A DNA stretch of 11,581 nucleotides, taken from Flavobacteriales bacterium. GTDB lineage: Bacteria; Bacteroidota; Bacteroidia; Flavobacteriales_D; Sanyastnellaceae. Positions within the stretch are counted from its first letter, which is position 1. Each line of letters opens with the position of its first letter. Below are positions 1-7,350 of the stretch, piece after piece. The position numbers were made by a program, and so were the translations under genes. The notes under the pieces were generated by a model, which was not told the DNA's origin, made no database searches, and saw only the letters and a program-made list of their open reading frames with translations. Where the stretch lies: positions 1 to 11,581 of the forward strand of contig JAPKAW010000045.1 in NCBI GenBank assembly GCA_028825055.1, written 5' to 3'.

Positions 1-640
1 GCGATCGATCACCATGTCCTCGAATAGATTGAAGCTGATTTAAGCTATTGACCTCTCCAAACTCTTCATCTTGTGTTTCTTTACTAGCAGCGGCATCAAA
101 ATTGATCCACCAATAGCGGTAATTCAATTTACGGGTATCGAATTCTGCTCGGTTGTAGAATTGATCTGAACCCTGCAAGAAATACTCGTCATAGAGCAGA
201 TCGAATATATCTTCATCTTCCCAATTGATTTGAGTTTCCCAATTGAGAATGTATCCTTTGTCAATGAATCGGTCCAATTCGCGGCCTTGCGCATCTTCAG
301 CTGTGAAATAGAGTTCGTTGTCATCTTCGGCAAGGGTGTTGCGAAAAAGCGAATCTTTGACATAGGTTACGAATTGACGATACTCGTTGTTTGATATCTC
401 GTGCGCGTCCACATAAAATGAAGGAACCGTGACTGTCTTGGATCGGGTATTCAATGCGAAAGGGACATCTTGATCACTGGGTCCCATGGTGTATGAACCC
501 AAGTGGATGTAATTCATGCCGTATGGATTGACTTGAATCCACTGTTCACGCGGTATAACACCAACGAGTTCCCCTTGAGGGCCGGCATAACAACCTACCA
601 AAGTGGAGGCGGCTATGAGAATAATGAGGATATTTTTCAT
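1..640 (-). CDS. gldK: GldK/PorK, type IX secretion and gliding lipoprotein (N-terminal part)
   Basis: Only the first 213 codons are in the window; the gene runs off the left edge. It opens with a lipoprotein signal peptide: basic MKN, a hydrophobic stretch, then lipobox LVGC with Cys17 as the lipidated residue. The mature part begins with GELVGV and then PYGMNYIHLGSYTMG, DQD and KTVTVPSFYVDAHEISNNEY (residues 40-86), the start of the formylglycine-generating-enzyme-like (FGE-sulfatase) fold used by GldK and GldJ. By family knowledge, GldK forms a periplasmic ring with GldN under the outer membrane, as part of the type IX secretion and gliding apparatus. GldK is preferred over GldJ because a porP/sprF gene lies directly upstream, as in porP-porK-porL-porM-porN clusters; gldL, gldM and gldN would be expected just outside the window. 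Start ATG at 640 directly precedes the signal peptide. Confidence 0.88.
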   Translation of the reverse strand, partial: MKNILIILIAASTLVGCYAGPQGELVGVIPREQWIQVNPYGMNYIHLGSYTMGPSDQDVPFALNTRSKTVTVPSFYVDAHEISNNEYRQFVTYVKDSLFRNTLAEDDNELYFTAEDAQGRELDRFIDKGYILNWETQINWEDEDIFDLLYDEYFLQGSDQFYNRAEFDTRKLNYRYWWINFDAAASKETQDEEFGEVNSLNQLQSIRGHGDRS

Positions 641-687
641 TTTGCTTGCAGGCTTTTATCCAGATGAAGTGTACGAGTAATAACCGA

Positions 688-702
688 AAAGAGTTGCTCT
701 TT
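688..702 (-). repeat. Short inverted repeat between porP and gldK
   Basis: The arms aaagag and ctcttt (6 bp, perfect) are separated by 3 nt. The repeat lies 12 nt past the porP stop codon and 48 nt before the gldK start. On the minus-strand transcript the second arm ends in a run of four U, so it could act as a weak terminator or processing site that lowers gldK relative to porP. The stem is short and AT-rich, so this could also be chance. Confidence 0.3.
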
Positions 703-714
703 AGTATAAAACAT

Positions 715-1674
715 TTAGAGAAAACGTGGATTCGCTAATCGGTTTACTGCAGGAATCGTCTGGAATTTGAAACAGTAACTTAGAAACACTTCGTGCGAAC
801 CATCGGAGTAACTGCTAAGTTCAGAAGTCGTCGCATCATAGGAGTATCCCAAGCGAAAGACTTGTTTGGAATAGCTATTGCGTTGCTTGTCTTCCATAGC
901 GTATTCGATACCAAGGGTAGGTGCGACAGCATCTCCCGGGCGATAAGATATGCCTGCCCAAACCATGTTGTCCCAAAGAACATTGATGTTGATGTCTTGA
1001 ATGGTCGCGCTGAAATCAGTTTTGGCCAGCACGTTAGCGCGCAACACCAAATAGTCACCATTCAGAGGGTAGTCGTAGCCTCCCATGAAATAAAGGTGAC
1101 GACGCGGGTTGATACTCAAACCTTCCAACTCTCGTTCCATCAAGTGGGTAGCTGATATTCCTGCGTAAAACGAACCGGGTTTGCGAATGAATATTCCGAA
1201 ATCCACATCAATAGTACTTGAACTTGCTTCGTTGTTTGGAATGGCAGAATCTAACGTGTAATCATCGATGGCAATCCAGTCGTTGCCTAAAGTTTTGCTG
1301 AACATAGAAGCCGCTAAACCAAGACTCACAATGGCTCCATTGGACAACGGCTCCAAATGATAAGCATATCCCAATCGCGCCATGGTGTTTTCCTCTTGAC
1401 CCAGCGCGTCATTGTAAAATGATAGCAGGACTCCTCCCTTCAATTGATCAACAAAAGTGTGAGCAGTTAACATAGACGTGTTCGGGTCTCGGTCTAAACC
1501 TTGCCATTGATTTCGGTATGTACCCGAAATGCAGGTAAGGTCACTATTGCCGGCAACGGCAGGATTGAATGAAGCGGGTTCCATGAACCACTGCGTGAAC
1601 TGTGGGTCTTGTTGTGCGTTGATGGAAGTGCCATATACGGCAAGAGCACAAATCAAAAGGAGATAGCGATTCAT
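715..1674 (-). CDS. porP: PorP/SprF family type IX secretion membrane protein
   Basis: This 319-residue protein has a Sec signal peptide (residues 1-20, ending INA before QQDPQF) and then the family signature DPQFTQWFMEPASFNPAVAG at 23-42, followed by YRNQW and alternating, aromatic-rich strands to the C-terminus. The strands fit an outer-membrane beta-barrel. Known PorP/SprF proteins are type IX components; SprF serves export of the adhesin SprB, and PorP-like paralogues often pair with particular surface cargo. It lies 74 nt upstream of gldK on the same strand, as in porPKLMN clusters, so it is more likely the core PorP than an accessory SprF copy, though sequence alone cannot separate them. 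Start ATG at 1674 is the only one that gives a complete signal peptide. Its stop is TAA, whereas the other complete genes here end in TGA. Confidence 0.88.
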   Translation of the reverse strand: MNRYLLLICALAVYGTSINAQQDPQFTQWFMEPASFNPAVAGNSDLTCISGTYRNQWQGLDRDPNTSMLTAHTFVDQLKGGVLLSFYNDALGQEENTMARLGYAYHLEPLSNGAIVSLGLAASMFSKTLGNDWIAIDDYTLDSAIPNNEASSSTIDVDFGIFIRKPGSFYAGISATHLMERELEGLSINPRRHLYFMGGYDYPLNGDYLVLRANVLAKTDFSATIQDININVLWDNMVWAGISYRPGDAVAPTLGIEYAMEDKQRNSYSKQVFRLGYSYDATTSELSSYSDGSHEVFLSYCFKFQTIPAVNRLANPRFL

Positions 1675-1780
1675 GTTAACTAGTTGTGTTTCAGCAGGTT
1701 GAGCTCAGAGTGGTCTGCGCTCAAGAACGCTAATATAGAGAAATTCATAAACTTGGGGAACGAAGCCTTCAAATCGGCTT

Positions 1781-1798
1781 GAATTCGGCTCCGAATTC
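1781..1798. repeat. Inverted repeat between the ureohydrolase-like gene and porP
   Basis: The 18-bp element gaattcggctccgaattc has two perfect 8-bp arms around a central CT. As RNA it would form a 7-bp stem with a GCUC or GAGC tetraloop. It starts 12 nt past the stop codon of the ureohydrolase-like gene and about 107 nt before the porP start. No U-run follows on the minus transcript, so a classical intrinsic terminator is not supported; an operator for porP or an mRNA-end hairpin is possible. Confidence 0.45.
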
Positions 1799-1810
1799 TG
1801 TTGCAAAACC

Positions 1811-2983
1811 TCATCCTAGTCTTTGAAAAGTCCTCCACCATCGATCAGGCATTTCACCTTTTGATGCAGATTCATAATCGCGATAAGAACAACTGATGAA
1901 ATGCGATCGCTGAAGCTGATTGCCTTTCTTTAAGGGATAGGGAACTTCCATCCACCAGCGATCACTGCGCCCGCTTTTGTGGAAAACCACATCCTGATCA
2001 ACCTCTTCTAGGTCAACGACATAGCGGGTATATTCGTCAATTGAACACTTTGGGTAGTCTGCTTTTTGAGCGAATATGCCGTCAAGAACATGCCATAAGA
2101 TCTGACCGGCCAGTTGAGAACCCCGGTCCCTGTCGTCAAGAGATCTGTTGTGTTCAAAAATACCAAGCACCTTGAGTCGGTCGCTCATTCCTGCATACCG
2201 GGCTAATTGGCAAACCGAAGCTGCGCTGAGTCCATTGGGGCCAGCATGGGCATGTGCGGGGTGATCGGCGGCGCGTATCACGCCGCAATCAATGGAAACT
2301 AAGTCGGCATCACGGAGGATGGGTTCCATTTCTTCAATATTTCCTTGAACGGAGCCAAGGCGTAACGCTTCAAATTGCATTTTCTCAAGCAATTCGAGTG
2401 TATCAGGATCAGTCAGATATCCTTGATGTCCCAAATTTGTATAGTCGAACAAAAAGTTAGGCTCATGAAGGATGACTTCATTCATGAAATTTAAGGATGT
2501 GACCTGTTCAGGATCTGCACCAAAATCAAGACGGGCATCCAGAGTAACAACCTGTGCAGGTTGTCCAAGGATTTCCAGCGCCTTGTAAAGTGAGACAGTC
2601 AAGTCTTGTCCGCCTCCTATAATCAACGGGATAATGCCCATTTGAACCAACTCTGATGTTACTGATTCAACGGCAGAAGCTGTATCCTCCTCAGTTAGGC
2701 CGGGTCTGAGGTCTCCGAGATCTACGGTTGCTTGCCAGCTACCATGAGGTGTTAAGCGATATAGGCACTCTCGAATCACCTGAGGAGCGTCAGCACACCC
2801 TTCGTTGTCTCCCGATCGTCGTCCATCGAGGATGCCAAATATGGCCACCCGAACCCCCTCCAATTCCGGCCGGTGATCAAATCGATGCACATCGATGCGG
2901 TCCGCGATGCGTTGCGAGCCCTCGGCATTTGTGTAGTGGGGTGTGTGAACCGATTCAAAAAGGTCATAAATACCATCCGTCAT
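1811..2983 (-). CDS. Arginase/formimidoylglutamase-family protein with degenerate metal site
   Basis: The 390-residue protein has the ureohydrolase fold signatures in the right order, but with altered metal ligands. The motif normally GGGH reads GGGQ (123-126). The motif normally D-A-H-x-D reads DARLD (149-153). The motif normally S-x-D-x-D reads SIDCG (230-234). Three of the six manganese ligands (two His, one Asp) are therefore replaced, while D149, D153 and D232 remain. GPNGLS (249-253) and the Glu in IFEHN (277) are kept. The C-terminal 70 or so residues, rich in Trp, Tyr and basic residues, extend beyond a typical arginase core. Annotation pipelines would call it formimidoylglutamase, but I infer it does not hydrolyse guanidino substrates; a structural, binding or regulatory role is more likely. 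Homologues with a similar degenerate site next to topA and gldK are, from memory, present in other Flavobacteriia, so the change looks conserved. No hut genes lie nearby. Confidence 0.8.
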   Translation of the reverse strand: MTDGIYDLFESVHTPHYTNAEGSQRIADRIDVHRFDHRPELEGVRVAIFGILDGRRSGDNEGCADAPQVIRECLYRLTPHGSWQATVDLGDLRPGLTEEDTASAVESVTSELVQMGIIPLIIGGGQDLTVSLYKALEILGQPAQVVTLDARLDFGADPEQVTSLNFMNEVILHEPNFLFDYTNLGHQGYLTDPDTLELLEKMQFEALRLGSVQGNIEEMEPILRDADLVSIDCGVIRAADHPAHAHAGPNGLSAASVCQLARYAGMSDRLKVLGIFEHNRSLDDRDRGSQLAGQILWHVLDGIFAQKADYPKCSIDEYTRYVVDLEEVDQDVVFHKSGRSDRWWMEVPYPLKKGNQLQRSHFISCSYRDYESASKGEMPDRWWRTFQRLG

Positions 2984-3008
2984 GAGGCGAAGTTCATCGA
3001 TTCAGAGT

Positions 3009-3034
3009 CCTTTTGAAGAGGTCCTTTCAAAAGG
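3009..3034. repeat. Inverted repeat between topA and the ureohydrolase-like gene
   Basis: Perfect 9-bp arms ccttttgaa (3009-3017) and ttcaaaagg (3026-3034) flank an 8-nt centre. The element lies 45 nt past the topA stop codon and 25 nt before the start of the ureohydrolase-like gene. There is no U-run after the hairpin on either strand, so it is not a classical terminator. It is well placed to be an operator or a leader hairpin that governs translation of the downstream gene, or a transcript-end stabiliser for topA. Confidence 0.5.
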
Positions 3035-3079
3035 TTGCTGACACGTTGGTATGGATTGCTGCGGGGCTAATCCAGTCGA

Positions 3080-5398
3080 TCAACTCTTTTTTCTACCTTT
3101 TGAACGCGGCGGTTTCTTCGCGTGCTCTTCAATCAATTCCTGCGCGCGGGCCCAGTCAATTGCGCGAGCATCCTCCGTTTTTGGAATGGTGACATTCTTC
3201 TTTCCTGCCTTGATGTATGGACCATAACGTCCCTCTAAGATGCGGACGGTTTCGTCTTCTTCAAAGATCTTGATTAATGCCTTAGCATCGGCTTCAATCT
3301 TTGCTTTGACTAGCTCAATCGCTCGTTCAAGTGTTATGGTATAAGGGTCATCGTCGCTATCCTTTTTTAAGGATACAAATTTTCCATCGTACCGTACATA
3401 AGGTCCGAATCTGCCAATGGCGGCAACCACAACTTTATCCTCAAACTCACCCAGTTTTCGGGGTAGCTTGAACAAGTCAATGGCCTCGTCCAATGTGATA
3501 GTCTCGAGTTTCTGGTGCGGAAGCAGCGAAGCGAATTCTTTCTCCTCATCATCCGCATTGCCAATTTGCGCAATGGGGCCGTATCGTCCGATGCGGACCA
3601 AAATGGTTTTTCCTTTTTCTGGGTGATCCCCTAATACCCGTTCTCCGGATGCTCGTTCTGCGTTTTCTGCCGTATCGGTAACGTTCAGCTTGAAGCCCTG
3701 ATAGAAATCCTTGAGCATTTGGCGCCAATCCAATTGGCCTAATGCGATAACATCAAATTTAGCTTCAACATCGGCTGTGAAGTTAAAATCCATGATTTGC
3801 TCGAAATGCTTGACCAAGAAGTCATTCACTACCATTCCGATGTCCGTTGGAAACAACTTGGAACGCTCCACGCCAGTGTTTTCTGTATCGGTACGTTCGC
3901 TTACCGTTGATGTCTCCAATTCAAGCACACGGAAGTTCCGAGGTGTGCCGTCGCGGTCTGTTTTCTCTACATATCCGCGATTCTGAACAGTACTAATTGT
4001 AGGAGCATACGTGGATGGACGTCCTATCCCCAATTCTTCGAGGTTCTTCACCAAACTAGCTTCGGTGTAACGCGGAGGGTGCTTACTGAATCGCTCAGTC
4101 GCTACGATGCGATCACGATCCATAAGCTGATCCACTGCCATCGCAGGCAATCGATCCTTGTCTTGTTCCTCCCCCTCATCATCGTTGCCTTCGAGATACA
4201 ACTTGAGGAATCCATCAAAATCAATCACTTGTCCCTTCGCTGTGAAGACTTCAGGTCGAGTCGAAACATTGATGATGGCAGTTGTATTTTGAAGCTTGGC
4301 ATTGGCCATTTGAGAAGCCACCGTGCGCTTCCAGATCAAATCATACAATCGCTGAGAGTCTCGTTCTCCAGGCACATCCTTGTTCGCCATAACGGATGGT
4401 CGGATCGCTTCGTGCGCTTCTTGAGCTCCTTTGGCCTTCTTTCCGGTGTATTGCCGCCGTTCTTGGTACTGAGTTCCGTAGAGGTCTCCAATTACTTTTT
4501 CCGCATGCTCTAGTGCCAGATCACTCAAGTTAGTGCTGTCCGTTCGCATATACGTGATGTGTCCCGCTTCATACAACGTCTGAGCCACGCGCATCGTCTT
4601 CAATACAGAGAAGCCGAGCTTCCGAGAAGCTTCTTGCTGCAACGTGGAGGTAGTGAATGGGGCGGCTGGCTTACGACTGGCCGGCTTGGTTTCAACCGAG
4701 GTGACGGCATGCGTTGCTTTTGCCGAATCTTCAAGAAAGAGGCGAGCTTCTTCTTCAGACTTGAACCGTTTATTAAGCAAGGCTTTAACAGGAAGGCCTG
4801 AAGCCTTGAACTCGCCAACCACACGGAATGCTGCTTCTGAGTTGAAGGCCATAATTTCTCTTTCCCGATCGACTATGATGCGCACGGCCACCGATTGAAC
4901 GCGTCCTGCACTGAGCCCTGGCTTAATCTTTTTCCATAAGACGGGACTCAAGTCAAATCCAACAAGTCGGTCCAAAATTCGACGCGCTTGTTGAGCATTA
5001 ACCAAGTCCACATCCACTTTTCTCGGATGCTCAATGGATTTAAGGATCGCCGATTTTGTAATTTCAGAAAAGACGATTCGACGTGTGTTTTCCTCCGTCA
5101 GATTGAGCGTTTCGTACAAATGCCAGCTGATGGCCTCTCCCTCACGGTCTTCGTCCGTAGCGAGCCAAACAACATCCGCTTTTTTGGCGGCTTTTTGCAA
5201 GTCCTTTACCAACTGCTTTTTATCGTCAGAGACGACGTAGTTGGGCTCGAACCCTTTGTCAATGTCAATGCTTCCGTTGCCTTTAGCAAGATCTCGGATG
5301 TGGCCGTAACTGGATTTTACGGTAAAGTCTTTGCCCAAATACCCTTCAATGGTTTTTGCTTTGGCGGGAGACTCGACGATGACTAAGTTTTTTGACAT
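3080..5398 (-). CDS. topA: DNA topoisomerase I (type IA)
   Basis: This 772-residue enzyme relaxes negative supercoils by passing one strand through a transient 5'-phosphotyrosine break. The TOPRIM domain starts at the N-terminus (LVIVESPAKAKTIEGYLG, Glu9), with the acidic metal triad in TDEDREGE (D82, D84, E86). The catalytic tyrosine is Y283 in ITYMRTDSTNLS, and LEELGIGRPSTYAPTI (454-469) is the conserved toroid motif. Instead of zinc fingers (I find no cysteines) the C-terminus has three GR(Y/F)GP repeats, near 604, 662 and 723, each followed by an acidic helix, and it ends in a basic tail KKPPRSKGRKKS. This layout is usual for Bacteroidota TopA. Start ATG at 5398 is fixed by the MSKNLVIVESPAKA beginning. 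It diverges from the glycosyltransferase gene and is followed, 96 nt on, by the ureohydrolase-like gene on the same strand. Confidence 0.97.
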   Translation of the reverse strand: MSKNLVIVESPAKAKTIEGYLGKDFTVKSSYGHIRDLAKGNGSIDIDKGFEPNYVVSDDKKQLVKDLQKAAKKADVVWLATDEDREGEAISWHLYETLNLTEENTRRIVFSEITKSAILKSIEHPRKVDVDLVNAQQARRILDRLVGFDLSPVLWKKIKPGLSAGRVQSVAVRIIVDREREIMAFNSEAAFRVVGEFKASGLPVKALLNKRFKSEEEARLFLEDSAKATHAVTSVETKPASRKPAAPFTTSTLQQEASRKLGFSVLKTMRVAQTLYEAGHITYMRTDSTNLSDLALEHAEKVIGDLYGTQYQERRQYTGKKAKGAQEAHEAIRPSVMANKDVPGERDSQRLYDLIWKRTVASQMANAKLQNTTAIINVSTRPEVFTAKGQVIDFDGFLKLYLEGNDDEGEEQDKDRLPAMAVDQLMDRDRIVATERFSKHPPRYTEASLVKNLEELGIGRPSTYAPTISTVQNRGYVEKTDRDGTPRNFRVLELETSTVSERTDTENTGVERSKLFPTDIGMVVNDFLVKHFEQIMDFNFTADVEAKFDVIALGQLDWRQMLKDFYQGFKLNVTDTAENAERASGERVLGDHPEKGKTILVRIGRYGPIAQIGNADDEEKEFASLLPHQKLETITLDEAIDLFKLPRKLGEFEDKVVVAAIGRFGPYVRYDGKFVSLKKDSDDDPYTITLERAIELVKAKIEADAKALIKIFEEDETVRILEGRYGPYIKAGKKNVTIPKTEDARAIDWARAQELIEEHAKKPPRSKGRKKS

Positions 5399-5418
5399 GG
5401 GGGAAATGAAAGCGGTGG

Positions 5419-5451
5419 CAAAGAAACGGATGGAATGCTGACGAATGCAAA
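5419..5451 (-). promoter_or_regulatory. Candidate topA promoter (Bacteroidota -33/-7 type)
   Basis: Read on the minus strand, TTTG (5451-5448) is followed after 21 nt by TTTCTTTG (5426-5419). The second box matches the Bacteroidota -7 consensus TAnnTTTG except at its second base, and the spacing lies in the usual 19-23 nt range. Transcription would start about 10-15 nt before the topA ATG, giving a very short leader. The match is imperfect and has not been tested. Confidence 0.4.
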
Positions 5452-5535
5452 GCCAATTGAAATTGTTGCGCTTATTTTGGGCTTTCGCTTAGTCTTGGAT
5501 GGTTGAATTAAAATGCGTTTGAGTCTTCGGGGATC

Positions 5536-7146
5536 ATGAAAAAATACCTAATTATTTCTTGGAATCAGTGGTTAATTGGATGGTGTCTAGTGATTCTCAT
5601 GGCAGTGTACTTGGTGCCGAATGTTGGTTTCAAGTTGCCTTATGGGATGCATCAATGGCGCCAATGCGATGCATATTCATTGGCGCTGAACTATTTTGAA
5701 GAAGATAGGGCAATTTTCCAGCCAACCATGCATTTTATTCATGGGGCTGCCACCGGAGAGGCTGTGGGTGAATTTACAGGGACGTATTGGCTGAACGCTC
5801 AGATTTGGAAGGTGGTAGGATTGCATCCATGGACCATGCGTTGGATGCATTTATTGTTGTGGCTCGCAGGTGTAGTATCGCTCTATTTTCTTGGTCGAGA
5901 GTGGATAGGAAGGAGAGCAAGCGCTTGGGTAGGAAGTATGGTCATGGTTTCTCCTTTGATGGCGTTTTACGGTGCGAATTACCTCGTAAACGGAGCGTCT
6001 TTGGGTCTGATTTATGTGGGTTGGTGGTGGTCCTATCGGTATTTCAAAGACGGCCATTGGAAAACCTTAACCGTAGCGACCGTGTCGCTGTCGTTGGCTC
6101 TTTTGTTTCGACCTACCATGGCGATTGGATTGATTCCTTTGGGATTGGCTTTTTTTAAGGCGCCACAGAAACTACGGTGGTCTGGGATGCTCTTTGCTCC
6201 ACTAGCAATTGCAGGATCTTGGGTGGTGTGGTCACAGGCATTCAATGGCAGAATGGAAAGCGCGTATTTCCTAACGACAATCAGGCCAATTTGGGATGCG
6301 ATCGACCCGATGTCAACCTGGAAGTCGTTCACAGAATTGATGCTTCCACAGTGGTACCACGGTTATGTGCGCTGGATAGTATTTGTGGGATGCCTCGTTG
6401 CCGCATTTTTAATGCGTCGCCAATTGAAAATGACAGTGTACTCGAAGAGAGGCTATTTGGGTCTTTCGGCGCTCTTGTTGTTTTTGGCGCTGGTCGGTTA
6501 CTTTGTCTTGTGGTTCAGCAATCTGGATGTTCACGATTACTATCTCATTGAATTTCAGTTGGTGGTTCCGGTTCTTCTTGCATGGCTTTTATATAAGCCG
6601 AAAGAGTGGCTGCATTCAGGGCGTTTTCGCCAAATTTTGGTCACTGTTGTTCTGCCTTTAATGCTCTTTTTCCAAGCTGTTGAAGCAGGGCTGAGAACAC
6701 GAATGAAGTACACCGCACCTACGGGGTGGTTGTCCGAGCAATTTATTCCGGCGCGTGAACGGGATGTTTGGAGTTGGTTTCACTGGGACTATAATCGACG
6801 ATTGGGGCGCATTGATGGGATGGGAGAGCATTTGCGTTCTTTGGGTATTGGGCGCACTGATCGGGTCATTTCAGTTCCGGACCCCAGTCCGAACATTACC
6901 TTATCCTTGATGGATGTCCGGGGGTTCACCGATTTGTACGATGATGGGTTGTCAGGAGATGAACGTATAGCGGCTTATGTGTTGAAAGGAGCGAACGTGT
7001 TGGTTTGCAACGATGAAGACTGGTACTCCGAACATTCCCAGAGTCCTTGGTTGACGGCCCCACTTTCTCGATACCACTCCTTTCGACTCTTTGATTTGCG
7101 CGCATCAGAGGGCTTCGTTGGTTCCAGGTTAATTTCGAAGCCATGA
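5536..7146 (+). CDS. GT-C type (family 39/83-like) membrane glycosyltransferase
   Basis: The 536-residue integral membrane protein starts with a short cytoplasmic tail and a first transmembrane helix (about 12-30). A periplasmic loop follows with GMHQWRQCDAYSLALNYFEE (37-56), which holds the Asp (D45) expected to correspond to the catalytic acid of polyprenyl-phosphate-dependent enzymes such as ArnT and protein O-mannosyltransferases. Further hydrophobic segments lie roughly at 103-120, 133-165, 175-206, 218-234, 278-293, 307-327, 337-353 and 366-380. HDYYLI (333-338) is a motif I associate with Bacteroidota members of this family. Residues 385-536 form a soluble domain, probably periplasmic. 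The likely role is transfer of a sugar from a lipid carrier to a lipid, glycan or protein acceptor; donor and acceptor cannot be told from sequence. The stop codon overlaps the ATG of the next small gene. Confidence 0.75.
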   Translation: MKKYLIISWNQWLIGWCLVILMAVYLVPNVGFKLPYGMHQWRQCDAYSLALNYFEEDRAIFQPTMHFIHGAATGEAVGEFTGTYWLNAQIWKVVGLHPWTMRWMHLLLWLAGVVSLYFLGREWIGRRASAWVGSMVMVSPLMAFYGANYLVNGASLGLIYVGWWWSYRYFKDGHWKTLTVATVSLSLALLFRPTMAIGLIPLGLAFFKAPQKLRWSGMLFAPLAIAGSWVVWSQAFNGRMESAYFLTTIRPIWDAIDPMSTWKSFTELMLPQWYHGYVRWIVFVGCLVAAFLMRRQLKMTVYSKRGYLGLSALLLFLALVGYFVLWFSNLDVHDYYLIEFQLVVPVLLAWLLYKPKEWLHSGRFRQILVTVVLPLMLFFQAVEAGLRTRMKYTAPTGWLSEQFIPARERDVWSWFHWDYNRRLGRIDGMGEHLRSLGIGRTDRVISVPDPSPNITLSLMDVRGFTDLYDDGLSGDERIAAYVLKGANVLVCNDEDWYSEHSQSPWLTAPLSRYHSFRLFDLRASEGFVGSRLISKP

Positions 7147-7250
7147 AAAAGTGGCTATTGAGGTTGGGTTGGGTTGGGTTTCTCTTCTTTTTGGTGAAGG
7201 GGCTGTTTTGGTTGGCTCTTTTTTATTTCGGATTCGAAATTTTAGGGTGA
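7143..7250 (+). CDS. Small hydrophobic membrane protein, 35 residues, unknown function
   Basis: The ATG overlaps the stop of the glycosyltransferase gene in an ATGA arrangement, which suggests translational coupling, and the frame ends in TGA at 7248-7250. The peptide begins with basic MKKWLLR and continues as one hydrophobic helix (about residues 9-32, rich in Phe, Leu and Trp) with a single Lys19 in the middle. The positive N-terminus predicts an N-in, single-pass inner-membrane protein. I do not recognise the family. Its coupling to the upstream gene suggests a partner or stabiliser of the glycosyltransferase, but this is inference. The start, the clean overlap and the coherent membrane-helix composition argue against a random frame, although so short a frame cannot be proven by sequence. 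Confidence 0.55.
   Translation: MKKWLLRLGWVGFLFFLVKGLFWLALFYFGFEILG
7162..7178 (+). repeat. Telomere-like G-run array (potential G-quadruplex)
   Basis: GGTTGGGTTGGGTTGGG has four G-runs (one of 2, three of 3) separated by exactly TT. It could form a two-layer intramolecular G-quadruplex on the coding strand or its mRNA. It lies 19-35 nt into the 35-residue gene and encodes part of its membrane helix. Confidence 0.5.
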
Positions 7251-7286
7251 TTTAACGTCCGGTTGTGTGATTTGAATAGGTGACAT

Positions 7287-7317
7287 TCTGTCAGTCCGCG
7301 GAATCTTCCTATTTTTG
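7287..7317 (+). promoter_or_regulatory. Promoter of the miaB - sigma-54 activator - lptE operon
   Basis: A full match to the Bacteroidota -7 consensus TAnnTTTG, TATTTTTG, lies at 7310-7317. Nineteen nt upstream is TCTG (7287-7290, within TTCTG), one base off the -33 box TTTG. Transcription would begin near 7322-7326, leaving a leader of about 25-30 nt before the miaB ATG at 7351. This placement also rules out the in-frame TTG at 7315 as the miaB start, since it lies inside the -7 box. Confidence 0.65.
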
Positions 7318-7350
7318 CTATTCTGTTACAGACAAATAAGAATTCATCGC

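Noticed and set aside
1730..1737. Minus-strand TATATTAG as a porP -7 box
   Set aside because: One base off TAnnTTTG, but no TTTG-like -33 box lies at 19-23 nt; the nearest TTTG is 32 nt away.
1811..2983. Active formimidoylglutamase (hutG) of histidine breakdown
   Set aside because: Half of the metal ligands are replaced and no other hut gene is present nearby.
4079..4513. Plus-strand open frame (144 codons) inside topA
   Set aside because: Antisense to conserved TopA core sequence and without recognisable features; there is no promoter or start signal.
5473..5480. Plus-strand TATTTTGG as a promoter for the glycosyltransferase gene
   Set aside because: One mismatch in the -7 box and no -33 box at proper spacing, so I do not call it, though the gene must have a promoter in 5399-5535.
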